Counted from the stretch's first letter, positions 1-6,462 are shown. The stretch is DNA of 12,165 nucleotides from Pseudolachnospira sp964507035 (GCA_964507035.1 CAZDOQ010000043.1:1-12165), one strand, 5' to 3'. The notes: generated from the letters alone by a model not told the origin. A program made the numbers and translations.

Positions 1-80
1 ACAAGGTCTGTATATCTGCCCTGTGCAAGCAGCTTATTGCGGTAAGCAAGCAGAGTGTTAAAATCAATATATTCGCACAT
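1..80 (-). CDS. Partial small ORF at the left edge, possibly of a mobile element
   Basis: An open frame starts with ATG at position 80 and runs leftward off the window, giving 26 codons beginning MCEYIDFNTLLAYRNKLL. The peptide looks protein-like, with a tyrosine, leucine and charged-residue mix and no low-complexity runs. An in-frame TGA two codons upstream fixes this ATG as the earliest start, although the ribosome binding site is weak. The composition is clearly more AT-rich than the genes to the right. Short proteins of this general look occur in conjugative or integrative elements of Clostridia, but that is an impression, not a recognised family. The function is unknown and the fragment could be spurious. 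Confidence 0.4.
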   Translation of the reverse strand, partial: MCEYIDFNTLLAYRNKLLAQGRYTDL

Positions 81-136
81 ACATCACAGTTTCCCGATTG
101 CCACATTCTGTTATATTGTGTTATTGGTTTTTCCTG

Positions 137-173
137 CCCTTGCTTTTGCCCTTATAACCTCTCGGAGCAAGGG
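137..173. repeat. Inverted repeat with 8-bp arms
   Basis: CCCTTGCT (137-144) and AGCAAGGG (166-173) are perfect complements around a 21-nt loop. No T-tract follows on either strand, so it is not an obvious terminator. It lies in the AT-rich gene-free stretch 81-346 between the left-edge ORF and the first complete gene. Confidence 0.5.
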
Positions 174-196
174 TAACGGTTTCGGAGGTCTTTATT

Positions 197-240
197 AAAT
201 CCCTATGAGGCGGTATAACCGCCTACATAATTTGGGGTTT
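197..240. repeat. Nested stem-loop, possible element end or terminator
   Basis: The inner arms AGGCGGT (208-214) and ACCGCCT (218-224) pair perfectly around a 3-nt loop. Outside them AAATCCC (197-203) can pair with GGGGTTT (234-240) through six Watson-Crick pairs and one wobble pair. The structure has no classical T-run directly after it on the plus strand. It could be a weak terminator for a gene to the left, or a structured end of an acquired element. The stem-loop is directly visible; its role is inference. Confidence 0.5.
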
Positions 241-290
241 CAAATAAAAATTATTTATCCACTATAAATTATCGCAATTTCCTTCTTTGT

Positions 291-306
291 TATAAAATGT
301 TTTATA
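291..306. promoter_or_regulatory. Perfect AT palindrome upstream of the P5C dehydrogenase gene
   Basis: TATAAAATGTTTTATA consists of two perfect 7-bp arms around a central TG. It lies about 40 nt before the start codon and overlaps a possible -10 hexamer, TATACT at 303-308, for which I see no good -35 box. The position suits an operator for a dimeric repressor or activator of the downstream gene. Chance palindromes are more likely in DNA this AT-rich, so the call is tentative. Confidence 0.35.
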
Positions 307-346
307 CTTTTACTTATAAAAATAATGTACAAGGAGGAAGACAGCG

Positions 347-1972
347 ATGAATGAAGCATTTTTTCATTTTACCAAACCGGCCAATGAACCGGTAAAGGCC
401 TACCAGGACGGCGATGCCTGCTGGAAAGATCTGCTGGAAGAGATGGACACTCAGGCAGCCAACCCCATTGAGATTCCCTGTGTCATTGGAGGCAAAAGGA
501 TATATACAGAAAAAACCATCCAGGCCATTGAGCCCCATCGGCACAGCAGCGTACTGGCCACGGTTCACATGGCTGGACCGGGTGAGTTGAAGCAGGCGGT
601 GGAAGCGGCCATGGCCGCCAAGAAAGAATGGGAGGCACTGCCCTGGCACCACCGGGTCTCCGTGTTCCTCACAGCAGCGGATCTGCTCACCGGCCCTTAC
701 CGGAAGAAAATGACCGCGGCCTGCATGCTGAACCAGAGCAAAAACGTGTACGAGGCCGAGATTGATGTGATCTGTGAACTGGCTGACTTCCTCCGGTTCA
801 ACGCATACCGGCTGGAAGAGATCTACGCAGAGCAGCCCTTCAACACCCCGGGCATCTGGAACCGCAATGAGTACCGGCCTTTGGAGGGATTTGTGGCAGC
901 CCTCTCTCCTTTTAACTTCACCTCCATCAGCGGCAACCTGCCGACGGCTCCGGCCATGGCAGGCAACGTGGTGGTCTGGAAGCCATCTTCCACGGCGGTG
1001 TTGGCCAGCTACTACTTCCTGGAAATTCTGGAAGAAGCGGGACTGCCAGCGGGGGTCATCAACTTTGTACCCAGCCGGGGCACCGAGTTCGGCGACAACG
1101 TGGTGGCGGATCCCCGGATGTCCGGTTTCCACTTCACCGGCTCCACTGAAGTGTTCAACGGCATCTGGAGCCGCGTGGGCCAGAACATCGGCAGCTACCA
1201 CAGCTATCCCCGGCTGGTGGGGGAGACCGGCGGCAAGGACTTTATCTTCGCCCATTCCACTGCCAATGTGGACGCTCTGGTCAGCGGCATGATGCGGGCC
1301 GGCTTTGCCTACTGCGGCCAGAAGTGCTCCGCCGCTTCCCGGGCCTACATTCCCGCGTCCCTGTGGCCGCAGGTAAAGGAAAAAATTCACCAGGCGATGT
1401 CCACCCTTCACACCGGGGACGTGCGGGATATCCACGCCTTCCTCAATGCGGTCATTGACCAAAAGGCCTTTGACAAAATCAAGAGTTATCTGGACTATGC
1501 CAAGACCTCTCCGGACTGCGAGATTCTGGAGGGCGGCGCCACGGATGACTCTGTGGGATACTTTGTGCAGCCCACGGTGATCCTGACCAAGAAGCCGGAT
1601 TTCCGCACCATGAAGGAGGAGATCTTTGGGCCGGTGCTGACCGTCTACGTCTATGAGGACAGCCAGCTGGAAGAGACGCTCTCCCTCTGCGACACCACCA
1701 CCCAGTATGCCCTGACCGGTTCCATCTACGCCACGGACCGGGCCGCCATTGTGAAGATGGAGCAGGCCCTGACCCACTCCGCCGGCAACTTCTATATCAA
1801 CGACAAGCCCACCGGCGCGGTGGTGGACCAGCAGCCCTTTGGCGGCGGCCGCCGCTCCGGCACCAATGACAAGGCTGGCAGCCGCATTAACATGCTGCGC
1901 TGGCTGAGTACCCGGACCATCAAGGAAAACCGGCTGCCGGATACGGAGATTTTGTATCCTCATATGAAATAA
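347..1972 (+). CDS. pruA: L-glutamate gamma-semialdehyde (1-pyrroline-5-carboxylate) dehydrogenase, ALDH4A1-type
   Basis: This 541-residue aldehyde dehydrogenase oxidises glutamate semialdehyde, which is in equilibrium with 1-pyrroline-5-carboxylate, to glutamate with NAD+. It is the second step of proline breakdown and also serves arginine/ornithine breakdown, in the cytoplasm. The catalytic Cys is residue 327 in GQKCSAAS and the general-base Glu is residue 293 in VGETGGKD. Other family blocks are SPFNFTSISGN, MKEEIFGPVLTVYVY and NFYINDKPTGAVV followed by QQPFGGGRRSGTNDK. These blocks and the total length follow the eukaryotic ALDH4A1 pattern ('group 1' P5C dehydrogenases) rather than the roughly 515-residue RocA type of Bacillus. 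AAGGAGG at 331-337 sits 9 nt before the ATG. The gene stands alone, with no proline dehydrogenase beside it, between an AT-rich left edge and a terminator. The enzyme class is very secure; the substrate follows from the subfamily match. Confidence 0.93.
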   Translation: MNEAFFHFTKPANEPVKAYQDGDACWKDLLEEMDTQAANPIEIPCVIGGKRIYTEKTIQAIEPHRHSSVLATVHMAGPGELKQAVEAAMAAKKEWEALPWHHRVSVFLTAADLLTGPYRKKMTAACMLNQSKNVYEAEIDVICELADFLRFNAYRLEEIYAEQPFNTPGIWNRNEYRPLEGFVAALSPFNFTSISGNLPTAPAMAGNVVVWKPSSTAVLASYYFLEILEEAGLPAGVINFVPSRGTEFGDNVVADPRMSGFHFTGSTEVFNGIWSRVGQNIGSYHSYPRLVGETGGKDFIFAHSTANVDALVSGMMRAGFAYCGQKCSAASRAYIPASLWPQVKEKIHQAMSTLHTGDVRDIHAFLNAVIDQKAFDKIKSYLDYAKTSPDCEILEGGATDDSVGYFVQPTVILTKKPDFRTMKEEIFGPVLTVYVYEDSQLEETLSLCDTTTQYALTGSIYATDRAAIVKMEQALTHSAGNFYINDKPTGAVVDQQPFGGGRRSGTNDKAGSRINMLRWLSTRTIKENRLPDTEILYPHMK

Positions 1973-1991
1973 GCTGCCGGTTTGAAAGTTC

Positions 1992-2033
1992 AAAAGCCCC
2001 AGCGGGAATGGCGGTTCCCTGCCGGGGCTTTTT
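1992..2033. terminator. Intrinsic terminator, probably bidirectional, between convergent genes
   Basis: AAAAGCCCC and GGGGCTTTTT form the outer stem, with an inner GGGAA/TTCCC stem around a short loop. The plus strand ends in TTTTTC and the minus strand in TTTTGAAC. It lies 20 nt after the P5C dehydrogenase stop and about 40 nt after the pgeF stop on the other strand, so it probably ends both transcripts. Confidence 0.85.
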
Positions 2034-2074
2034 CATGCAGCACAATGGTGCCGGACACAATGGGAGTGGACATC

Positions 2075-2899
2075 CTATCCCCGCAGCATCAAAAACGCGG
2101 CCAGCGTCCCCCGCTCGCCGCCGGTGGCCCGGTGGGAGAACAACAGTTCCGGGTGGCAGCAGGTGCAAAGCCCCGCCACCGCCAGATGTTCCGGAAGGAG
2201 CCCGGACCGGAGCAGAAGATTCCGGTTGGCGGCCCACAGGTCCAGCTGATACTTGCCGCCTCCCTTCTCCTCCAAAATCTCCGGCCACTCCGCTTTTGGA
2301 AATGCCTGCCGGAACGCCTCCGCCACATCCTCGCTGACCTCATAGCAGTCCCGACAGATGCTGGGGCCAATGCAGGCCAGCAGGTCCTCCGGCCGGGATC
2401 CAAATTCCTGCCTCATTCGCTCCACGGTTATCCGGCCCATGCCTCCCACGGTGCCCCGCCAGCCCGAGTGGCTGAGGCCAATGGCTTTCTGTACCGGGTC
2501 CACAAAATAAAGGGGAACGCAGTCCGCATAAAAGGTCACCAGCATCAGCCCCGGTTCGCAGGTCAAAAGTCCGTCCACATCCGTGTAGTCCCGCTGCCGT
2601 ACCAATCCTTTGCCCGCGTCTGCCCGGGCCGCCACCCGCAGGTTGGTGGTGTGGGTCTGCTGGGAGAGGACCATCTGTCCCGGATCCACTCCCAGGACGG
2701 AAGCCATCCGGCGGAAATTTTCCCGGACATTCTCCGGAGTGTCCCCGCCCCGCTCCGCAAAATTCATCTGGGCATAGTTCCCCTCACTGACGCCGCCCTT
2801 CCGGGTGGAAAAGGCGTGGGTCACCAGCCCCGTCTCTTCCAGCAGAGGAAACTGCAGGTAGGGCACGCCCCTTTGTTCCCGCATCTCGATGGCTTCCAT
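2075..2899 (-). CDS. pgeF: Peptidoglycan editing factor / purine nucleoside phosphorylase, YfiH (laccase-domain) family
   Basis: The product is a 274-residue member of the YfiH/YlmD/PgeF family (DUF152, 'multicopper polyphenol oxidase'). Characterised members are zinc enzymes that act on purine nucleosides (phosphorolysis and adenosine deamination); E. coli YfiH keeps L-serine out of the peptidoglycan stem peptide. The three zinc ligands are visible: His83 in QQTHTT, Cys127 in YADCVPLY and His144 in SHSGWRG. TRKGGVS near residue 32 and YTDVDGLLT near residue 105 are also conserved. I chose the ATG at 2899 because GGGAG lies at normal spacing before it. An in-frame TTG at 2941 would add 14 residues and overlap yraN. 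It is the last gene of the leftward block and ends before a shared terminator. The true physiological substrate is not shown by the sequence. Confidence 0.9.
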   Translation of the reverse strand: MEAIEMREQRGVPYLQFPLLEETGLVTHAFSTRKGGVSEGNYAQMNFAERGGDTPENVRENFRRMASVLGVDPGQMVLSQQTHTTNLRVAARADAGKGLVRQRDYTDVDGLLTCEPGLMLVTFYADCVPLYFVDPVQKAIGLSHSGWRGTVGGMGRITVERMRQEFGSRPEDLLACIGPSICRDCYEVSEDVAEAFRQAFPKAEWPEILEEKGGGKYQLDLWAANRNLLLRSGLLPEHLAVAGLCTCCHPELLFSHRATGGERGTLAAFLMLRG

Positions 2900-2927
2900 T
2901 GGCTTTCTTCTCCCTTTGTTGTACTTT

Positions 2928-3281
2928 TCAGATTCCTCCAAAAGCGTTCCGGTAGTGGGTCAGACGGCCGTCTCCGTCCACTGCCACCACGTCAAACCGG
3001 CAGCAGGTCTCCAACGGCAGGTGCTGGTCCAGTAAATACCGCTGGGCCACCCGGCGGATCCGCTGCTGCTTGGCGGCGTGAATCGCCTCCTCCGGGGCGC
3101 CATAGGCATCTCCCTTCCGGTACTTGACCTCCACAAACACCACCGTCTCCCCCTCCCGGGCCACCAGGTCAATCTCCCCCAGACGGCACCGGTAATTGTG
3201 GGCCAGAATGGAAAGACCCTGGGCCTCCAGATGGGCCGCCGCCATCTCCTCAAAGCGGCTGCCCACGGCCCGGCGGTTCAC
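2928..3281 (-). CDS. yraN: YraN / UPF0102 family endonuclease-like protein
   Basis: This is a 117-residue member of the UPF0102 family, which has a restriction-endonuclease-like fold related to Holliday-junction resolvases. The PD-(D/E)xK-type core is visible as GEIDLVA with Asp38, followed by FVEVKYR with Glu51 and Lys53. The N-terminal block GSRFEEMAAAHLEAQG is also typical. The start is GTG at 3281; it overlaps the rnhB stop by 4 bp (GTGA), and GGGGGAGGAACC lies just upstream, so translation is probably coupled to rnhB. The family often sits next to rnhB in Firmicutes, and its cellular role remains poorly defined. The family assignment is secure; nuclease activity is inferred from the motif only. 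Confidence 0.93.
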   Translation of the reverse strand: MNRRAVGSRFEEMAAAHLEAQGLSILAHNYRCRLGEIDLVAREGETVVFVEVKYRKGDAYGAPEEAIHAAKQQRIRRVAQRYLLDQHLPLETCCRFDVVAVDGDGRLTHYRNAFGGI

Positions 3282-3922
3282 GGTTCCTCCCCCAGGAACT
3301 TTTTTAAAAACGTTCTCCGGTGGATGGGACAGGGACCGTAGGTCCGGATGGCTGCCTGATGGGCGGCGGTCCCATACCCCTTGTGACCGGAAAAGCCGTA
3401 CTCCGGGTACAGGCTGTCATACTGACGCATCAACCGGTCCCGGGTCACCTTGGCCAGGATGCTGGCGGCGGCAATGGAAACGCTCTTGGCGTCTCCCCCC
3501 ACAATGGGGACTTGGGGAAAAGGCAGCCCCGGGATGGTCACCGCATCGTTGAGCAGCACCTCCGGCTCCACAAAAAGCTGCCCCACCGCCTGGCGCATGG
3601 CCTCATAGGTGGCCTGGAGAATGTTGATCTCATCAATCACCTGGGGACTCACAATACCGATCCCAAAGGCAACGGCCTTCTCCCGAATTTCGTCAAACAG
3701 CAGTTCCCGCCGCTTCCCCGTCAGTTTTTTGGAATCATTGAGATGAAAAATCTCCGCCTCCCGGGGCAGAATCACTGCGGCGGCCACCACCGGCCCGGCC
3801 AGGGGCCCCCGGCCCGCCTCATCAATCCCACAAACCCTTGTTTCCGGCCCGTACTGGCGCTCATATACCCGCATCTGCTCCAACCGCCGGCGTTCCTGCT
3901 CCGGATCCAATTTCTTTGGCAT
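3278..3922 (-). CDS. rnhB: Ribonuclease HII
   Basis: RNase HII cuts the RNA strand of RNA-DNA hybrids and nicks 5' to single ribonucleotides misincorporated in DNA, starting their repair. With the ATG at 3922 the protein has 214 residues. The catalytic acids align with E. coli RNase HII as Asp34 and Glu35 in GIDEAGRGPLAGP, Asp126 in LLNDAVTIPG and Asp144 in GGDAKS. LNDSKKL and GHKGYGTAAH are also conserved. The usual Lys before Gly-Asp in the KGD motif is Gly here. This ATG was chosen because AGGAGGAACT precedes it directly; an in-frame GTG at 3961 would add 13 residues and run into lepB. The gene begins 8 nt after the lepB stop and overlaps yraN by 4 bp. Its place after rbgA/lepB is usual in Firmicutes. 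Confidence 0.96.
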   Translation of the reverse strand: MPKKLDPEQERRRLEQMRVYERQYGPETRVCGIDEAGRGPLAGPVVAAAVILPREAEIFHLNDSKKLTGKRRELLFDEIREKAVAFGIGIVSPQVIDEINILQATYEAMRQAVGQLFVEPEVLLNDAVTIPGLPFPQVPIVGGDAKSVSIAAASILAKVTRDRLMRQYDSLYPEYGFSGHKGYGTAAHQAAIRTYGPCPIHRRTFLKKFLGEEP

Positions 3923-3930
3923 AGTTCCTC

Positions 3931-4515
3931 CTACTGGTGCCGCAAAAAGCCCAGGTTCCACAGGGGCCAGAACCGGAACAAGGCTTTCCCCACAATCTGG
4001 TCCCGGCTCACCGGTCCCACCGCTTGGTTGCGGCTGTCTCCGCTGTTGTTCCGGTTGTCCCCCAGAACAAAATATTCGTTTTCCCCCAAGGTCAGAGGAA
4101 TCTCTGCGATCCCACCGGAATCCATGGGCTCCAGCCCATAGGACTCTTCCAAGGGTTCCCCGTTGATCAGCAGGATTCCGTCCACCACCTGTACCGTCTC
4201 CCCCGGCAGTCCCATAACCCGCTTGATATACAAGGTGCCCTGGCCGTCCCCGGAGTCAAACACCACAATGTCAAACCGCTGCGGCTCCTGGTAGCCCATG
4301 CGCTGAACCAGCAGCAGGTCCCCGTTTTGAAGGGTGGGCTGCATGGAATTGCCATTGACAATAGCCGTCCGGCCCACAAACATCAAAATCAGAATCGCCG
4401 CCCCGGCCATCAGAAGAAAAGCCAAGGCTGTGTTCCGAAAATCCGTCCAAAATCCCGGGTATTGCCGGTCCTCTTGCTCCGGAAGGCGCGTCTTTTTTTT
4501 CCTGTCTCCTCTCAC
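3931..4515 (-). CDS. lepB: Signal peptidase I, copy 1
   Basis: This is a 194-residue type I signal peptidase (S26) that removes signal peptides from exported proteins at the outer face of the membrane. A basic N-terminus is followed by one membrane segment at about residues 29-47. The catalytic Ser57 is in NGNSMQPTL and the general-base Lys98 in YIKRVMGLPGE. The signature GDNRNNSGDSR lies at 152-162. The length and single anchor fit the Gram-positive SipS-like group. The GTG start at 4515 overlaps the rbgA stop by 4 bp (GTGA), suggesting translational coupling. A second signal peptidase lies just on the other side of rbgA, so the two may divide substrates or conditions between them. Confidence 0.94.
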   Translation of the reverse strand: MRGDRKKKTRLPEQEDRQYPGFWTDFRNTALAFLLMAGAAILILMFVGRTAIVNGNSMQPTLQNGDLLLVQRMGYQEPQRFDIVVFDSGDGQGTLYIKRVMGLPGETVQVVDGILLINGEPLEESYGLEPMDSGGIAEIPLTLGENEYFVLGDNRNNSGDSRNQAVGPVSRDQIVGKALFRFWPLWNLGFLRHQ

Positions 4516-5372
4516 GGCTGCGCCGCCTCTTCCTGGGGACGCTCCAGACTGATCCCGCCCAGCCGGCCGCTCCGAAAGTCATCCAAAAGCAGGCGCACGG
4601 CCTTATCCGTATCCGGCGTTCCGCCTTTTTGCAGGCACTTCCGCACCTCTGCGATCTGCTCCAGGACCTGATAAGGGGCCTGTTTTTCCTCCACCCCATA
4701 CCGTTCCTGCAGCACCCCCGGATACTGCTTCTGGAGAAACTGAATGCCCTGGACTCCCAGTTCCCCCAGATCCAGCACCTGGTCGTTGACGGAGCCAATC
4801 AGCGCCAGCCGGATTCCCACCTGGGGATCCTCAATCCGGGGCCAGAGAATGCCGGGTGTGTCCAGCAGATCCACCTGACGGTTCAGGCGAATCCACTGAT
4901 TTCCCTTGGTCACCCCCGGCTTGTTGCCGGTCTTGGCAGCCGCCTTCCGGGCCAGAGAATTGATCAGGGTGGACTTGCCCACGTTGGGGATGCCCGCCAC
5001 CATGGCCCGCACCGGCCGGTTTAAGATGCCCCGGCGCTGGTCCCGCTCCCGCTTGGCCCGGCAGGCCTCCTCAATAGCTGCCTGGACCTGCTTCATGCCC
5101 GCGCCGCTCCGGGCGTTGAGTTCCACTGCCGGAATGCCCTGACCGGCAAAATACTGCTGCCACTGGCGGCTGACCCCGGCGTCCGCCAGGTCCGCTTTGT
5201 TTAACAGCACCAGCCGAGCCTTTCCTCCCGCCAGCCGGTCAATATCCGGATTCCGGCTTCCCAGTGGCATCCGGGCATCCACCAGCTCCATCACCAAATC
5301 CACCAGCTTCACATCCGCCTCCATGGCGCGCCGGGCCTTGGTCATATGACCGGGATACCAATGTATGTTCAT
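4512..5372 (-). CDS. rbgA: Ribosome biogenesis GTPase RbgA (YlqF)
   Basis: RbgA is a circularly permuted GTPase needed for late assembly of the 50S subunit. In B. subtilis it promotes incorporation of L16 and other late proteins. The 286-residue product shows the permuted motif order: G4 NKAD at 58-61, then G1 GIPNVGKST at 127-135, G2 Thr155 in KPGVTKG, and G3 DTPG at 171-174. The N-terminal WYPGHMTKARR is the family hallmark. The C-terminal part (about 190-286) corresponds to the RNA-binding ANTAR-like domain. The ATG at 5372 overlaps the stop of the upstream signal peptidase gene by 4 bp (ATGA), with AGAGGTG as ribosome binding site. It lies between two lepB genes downstream of rplS; in B. 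subtilis ylqF directly follows rplS. Confidence 0.96.
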   Translation of the reverse strand: MNIHWYPGHMTKARRAMEADVKLVDLVMELVDARMPLGSRNPDIDRLAGGKARLVLLNKADLADAGVSRQWQQYFAGQGIPAVELNARSGAGMKQVQAAIEEACRAKRERDQRRGILNRPVRAMVAGIPNVGKSTLINSLARKAAAKTGNKPGVTKGNQWIRLNRQVDLLDTPGILWPRIEDPQVGIRLALIGSVNDQVLDLGELGVQGIQFLQKQYPGVLQERYGVEEKQAPYQVLEQIAEVRKCLQKGGTPDTDKAVRLLLDDFRSGRLGGISLERPQEEAAQP

Positions 5373-5968
5373 GTTTCACCTCTTTCTATATTAGACGGCG
5401 TATCCAAAAAGCCAAACTGAGAGAAGGGCGATACCCGCAGCCAGATCTTCCCTAAAATCTGGTTCCGGTGCACATTTCCCACAATAGCAAACCGGCTGTC
5501 CTCGCTGCTGTCCCCGTTGTCGCCCAGGAGAAAATATTCATCCTCCCCCAGGTGGACGGGCGTCTCCGCCAGCCCGGCCACCGTGTAGGTTCTGGCCCAG
5601 CCTTCCCCGGACAAGAGGGCTCCGTTTATATAGACGGCGCCGTTTTGGATCTGCACTGTCTCTCCCGGCAGGCCAATGACCCTCTTCATGTAAGTCTGCT
5701 CCGGAGACTGGGGATTTTGGAACAGCACCACGTCAAACCGCTCCACGGAAAAAAAATGGTAGCTGAGCCGGTCCACCAGCACCGTATCTCCCGCCTGCAG
5801 CACCGGTTCCATGGAGTGGCCCGCCACCTGGACCTGACGCCCTAGCATCTGCACGAAAAAAACGGCCAGGGCGACCACCGCAATCACCCCTACCGTCCAG
5901 TCGGTTATGGTGTGGAGCAGCTTTCCCTCCTGCTTCTCCTCCTGCCTCTGTTTTCTTCTACGACCCAT
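5369..5968 (-). CDS. lepB: Signal peptidase I, copy 2
   Basis: This is a second type I signal peptidase, 199 residues from the chosen start. A very basic N-terminus (MGRRRKQRQ) precedes a membrane segment at about 23-42. The nucleophile is Ser52 in GHSMEPVL and the base Lys95 in YMKRVIGLPGE. The C-terminal signature is GDNGDSSEDSR at 149-159, with Gly where copy 1 and most family members have Arg. I start at the ATG at 5968 because GGAG lies 6 nt before it and it lies clear of a hairpin. An in-frame ATG at 6007 would add 13 residues but sits inside that hairpin (5995-6027). The gene follows rplS by 70 nt and overlaps rbgA by 4 bp. The two copies are similar around the active site but differ elsewhere, so this is an old duplication or a separate lineage, not a recent copy. 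Confidence 0.93.
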   Translation of the reverse strand: MGRRRKQRQEEKQEGKLLHTITDWTVGVIAVVALAVFFVQMLGRQVQVAGHSMEPVLQAGDTVLVDRLSYHFFSVERFDVVLFQNPQSPEQTYMKRVIGLPGETVQIQNGAVYINGALLSGEGWARTYTVAGLAETPVHLGEDEYFLLGDNGDSSEDSRFAIVGNVHRNQILGKIWLRVSPFSQFGFLDTPSNIERGET

Positions 5969-5994
5969 GGCAAACTCCGCTCTCCATATGGCAA

Positions 5995-6027
5995 AAGGGG
6001 ACGCCATATTTTCATATGTGTCCCCTT
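5995..6027 (-). terminator. Stable hairpin between rplS and lepB copy 2, possible partial terminator
   Basis: On the minus strand AAGGGGAC pairs with GTCCCCTT, and inside it CATAT pairs with ATATG around a GAAA loop. The second arm runs into TTTTGCC, a short T-tract. It lies 12 nt after the rplS stop. This suits a partial terminator or RNA processing site that lowers expression of the downstream genes relative to rplS. The structure is clear; termination is inferred and the T-tract is weak. Confidence 0.6.
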
Positions 6028-6038
6028 CCCTTCCATTC

Positions 6039-6386
6039 TTACTTTACCAGTTCTTTCACCTTGGAAGCCTTGCCGACCCGTCCTCTCAGGTAGTTCAGCT
6101 TCGCTCTTCTCACCTTACCGCGGCGGACCACTTCCACCTTCTCAATCTCCGGGGAATGTACCGGCCAGGTCTTTTCCACGCCCACGCCGTTGGAAGTTTT
6201 GCGGACCGTGAAGGTCTCCCGGGCTCCGCCGTGCTGACGCTTCAGCACTGTGCCCTCAAACACCTGGATTCTCTCCCGGTTTCCCTCTTTAATCTTGGCG
6301 TGTACCCGGACCGTGTCGCCTACCCGGAAGTTCCCGGCGCCTTCCCGCAGCTGCTCCGCCTCAATCTTTTTGATGATCTCGTTCAT
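6039..6386 (-). CDS. rplS: 50S ribosomal protein L19
   Basis: L19 is a large-subunit protein at the interface with the 30S subunit. The 115-residue product has the standard bacterial length. The family blocks FRVGDTVRVH, RIQVFEGTV, GVGVEKTWPVHSP and RRGKVRRAKLNYLR are all present. The ATG at 6386 has AGGAGG 4 nt upstream (6391-6396). It follows trmD as usual, but a promoter lies inside the 3' end of trmD and a structured leader precedes the gene. It can therefore be transcribed separately and may be autoregulated. A hairpin follows the stop. Confidence 0.98.
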   Translation of the reverse strand: MNEIIKKIEAEQLREGAGNFRVGDTVRVHAKIKEGNRERIQVFEGTVLKRQHGGARETFTVRKTSNGVGVEKTWPVHSPEIEKVEVVRRGKVRRAKLNYLRGRVGKASKVKELVK

Positions 6387-6456
6387 GTTTCCTCCTGATT
6401 TCTTGGATGTTCAATACCAATCTTCCTTGGCAGCGGACCACCCGCAATTTACATAG
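6387..6456 (-). ncRNA. Probable L19 ribosomal-protein leader RNA
   Basis: This is the 5' untranslated region between the predicted start of transcription (about 6456) and rplS. On the minus strand GCGG (6433-6436) pairs with CCGC (6442-6445) around a 5-nt loop. A TTGG at 6417-6420 can pair either with the upstream CCAA (6427-6430) or with a downstream CCAA (6403-6406) near the ribosome binding site, giving two competing folds. An L19-binding leader upstream of rplS is known in low-GC Gram-positive bacteria (Rfam L19_leader), so position and architecture fit. Membership was judged by eye only, without a covariance-model search. Confidence 0.55.
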
Positions 6457-6462
6457 CGATTT

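Noticed and set aside
314..1993. A 559-codon open frame on the minus strand opposite pruA
   Set aside because: It is the antisense shadow of a gene with clear catalytic motifs in GC-rich DNA. It has no family motifs and no credible ribosome binding site.
1982..3127. A 381-codon plus-strand frame across pgeF and yraN
   Set aside because: It starts at the shared terminator and runs antisense through two recognised genes. The peptide is proline-, arginine- and histidine-rich, as shadow frames are.
3320..4671. Overlapping plus-strand frames opposite rnhB and the first signal peptidase
   Set aside because: They are antisense to genes with intact catalytic residues and lack any recognisable motif of their own.
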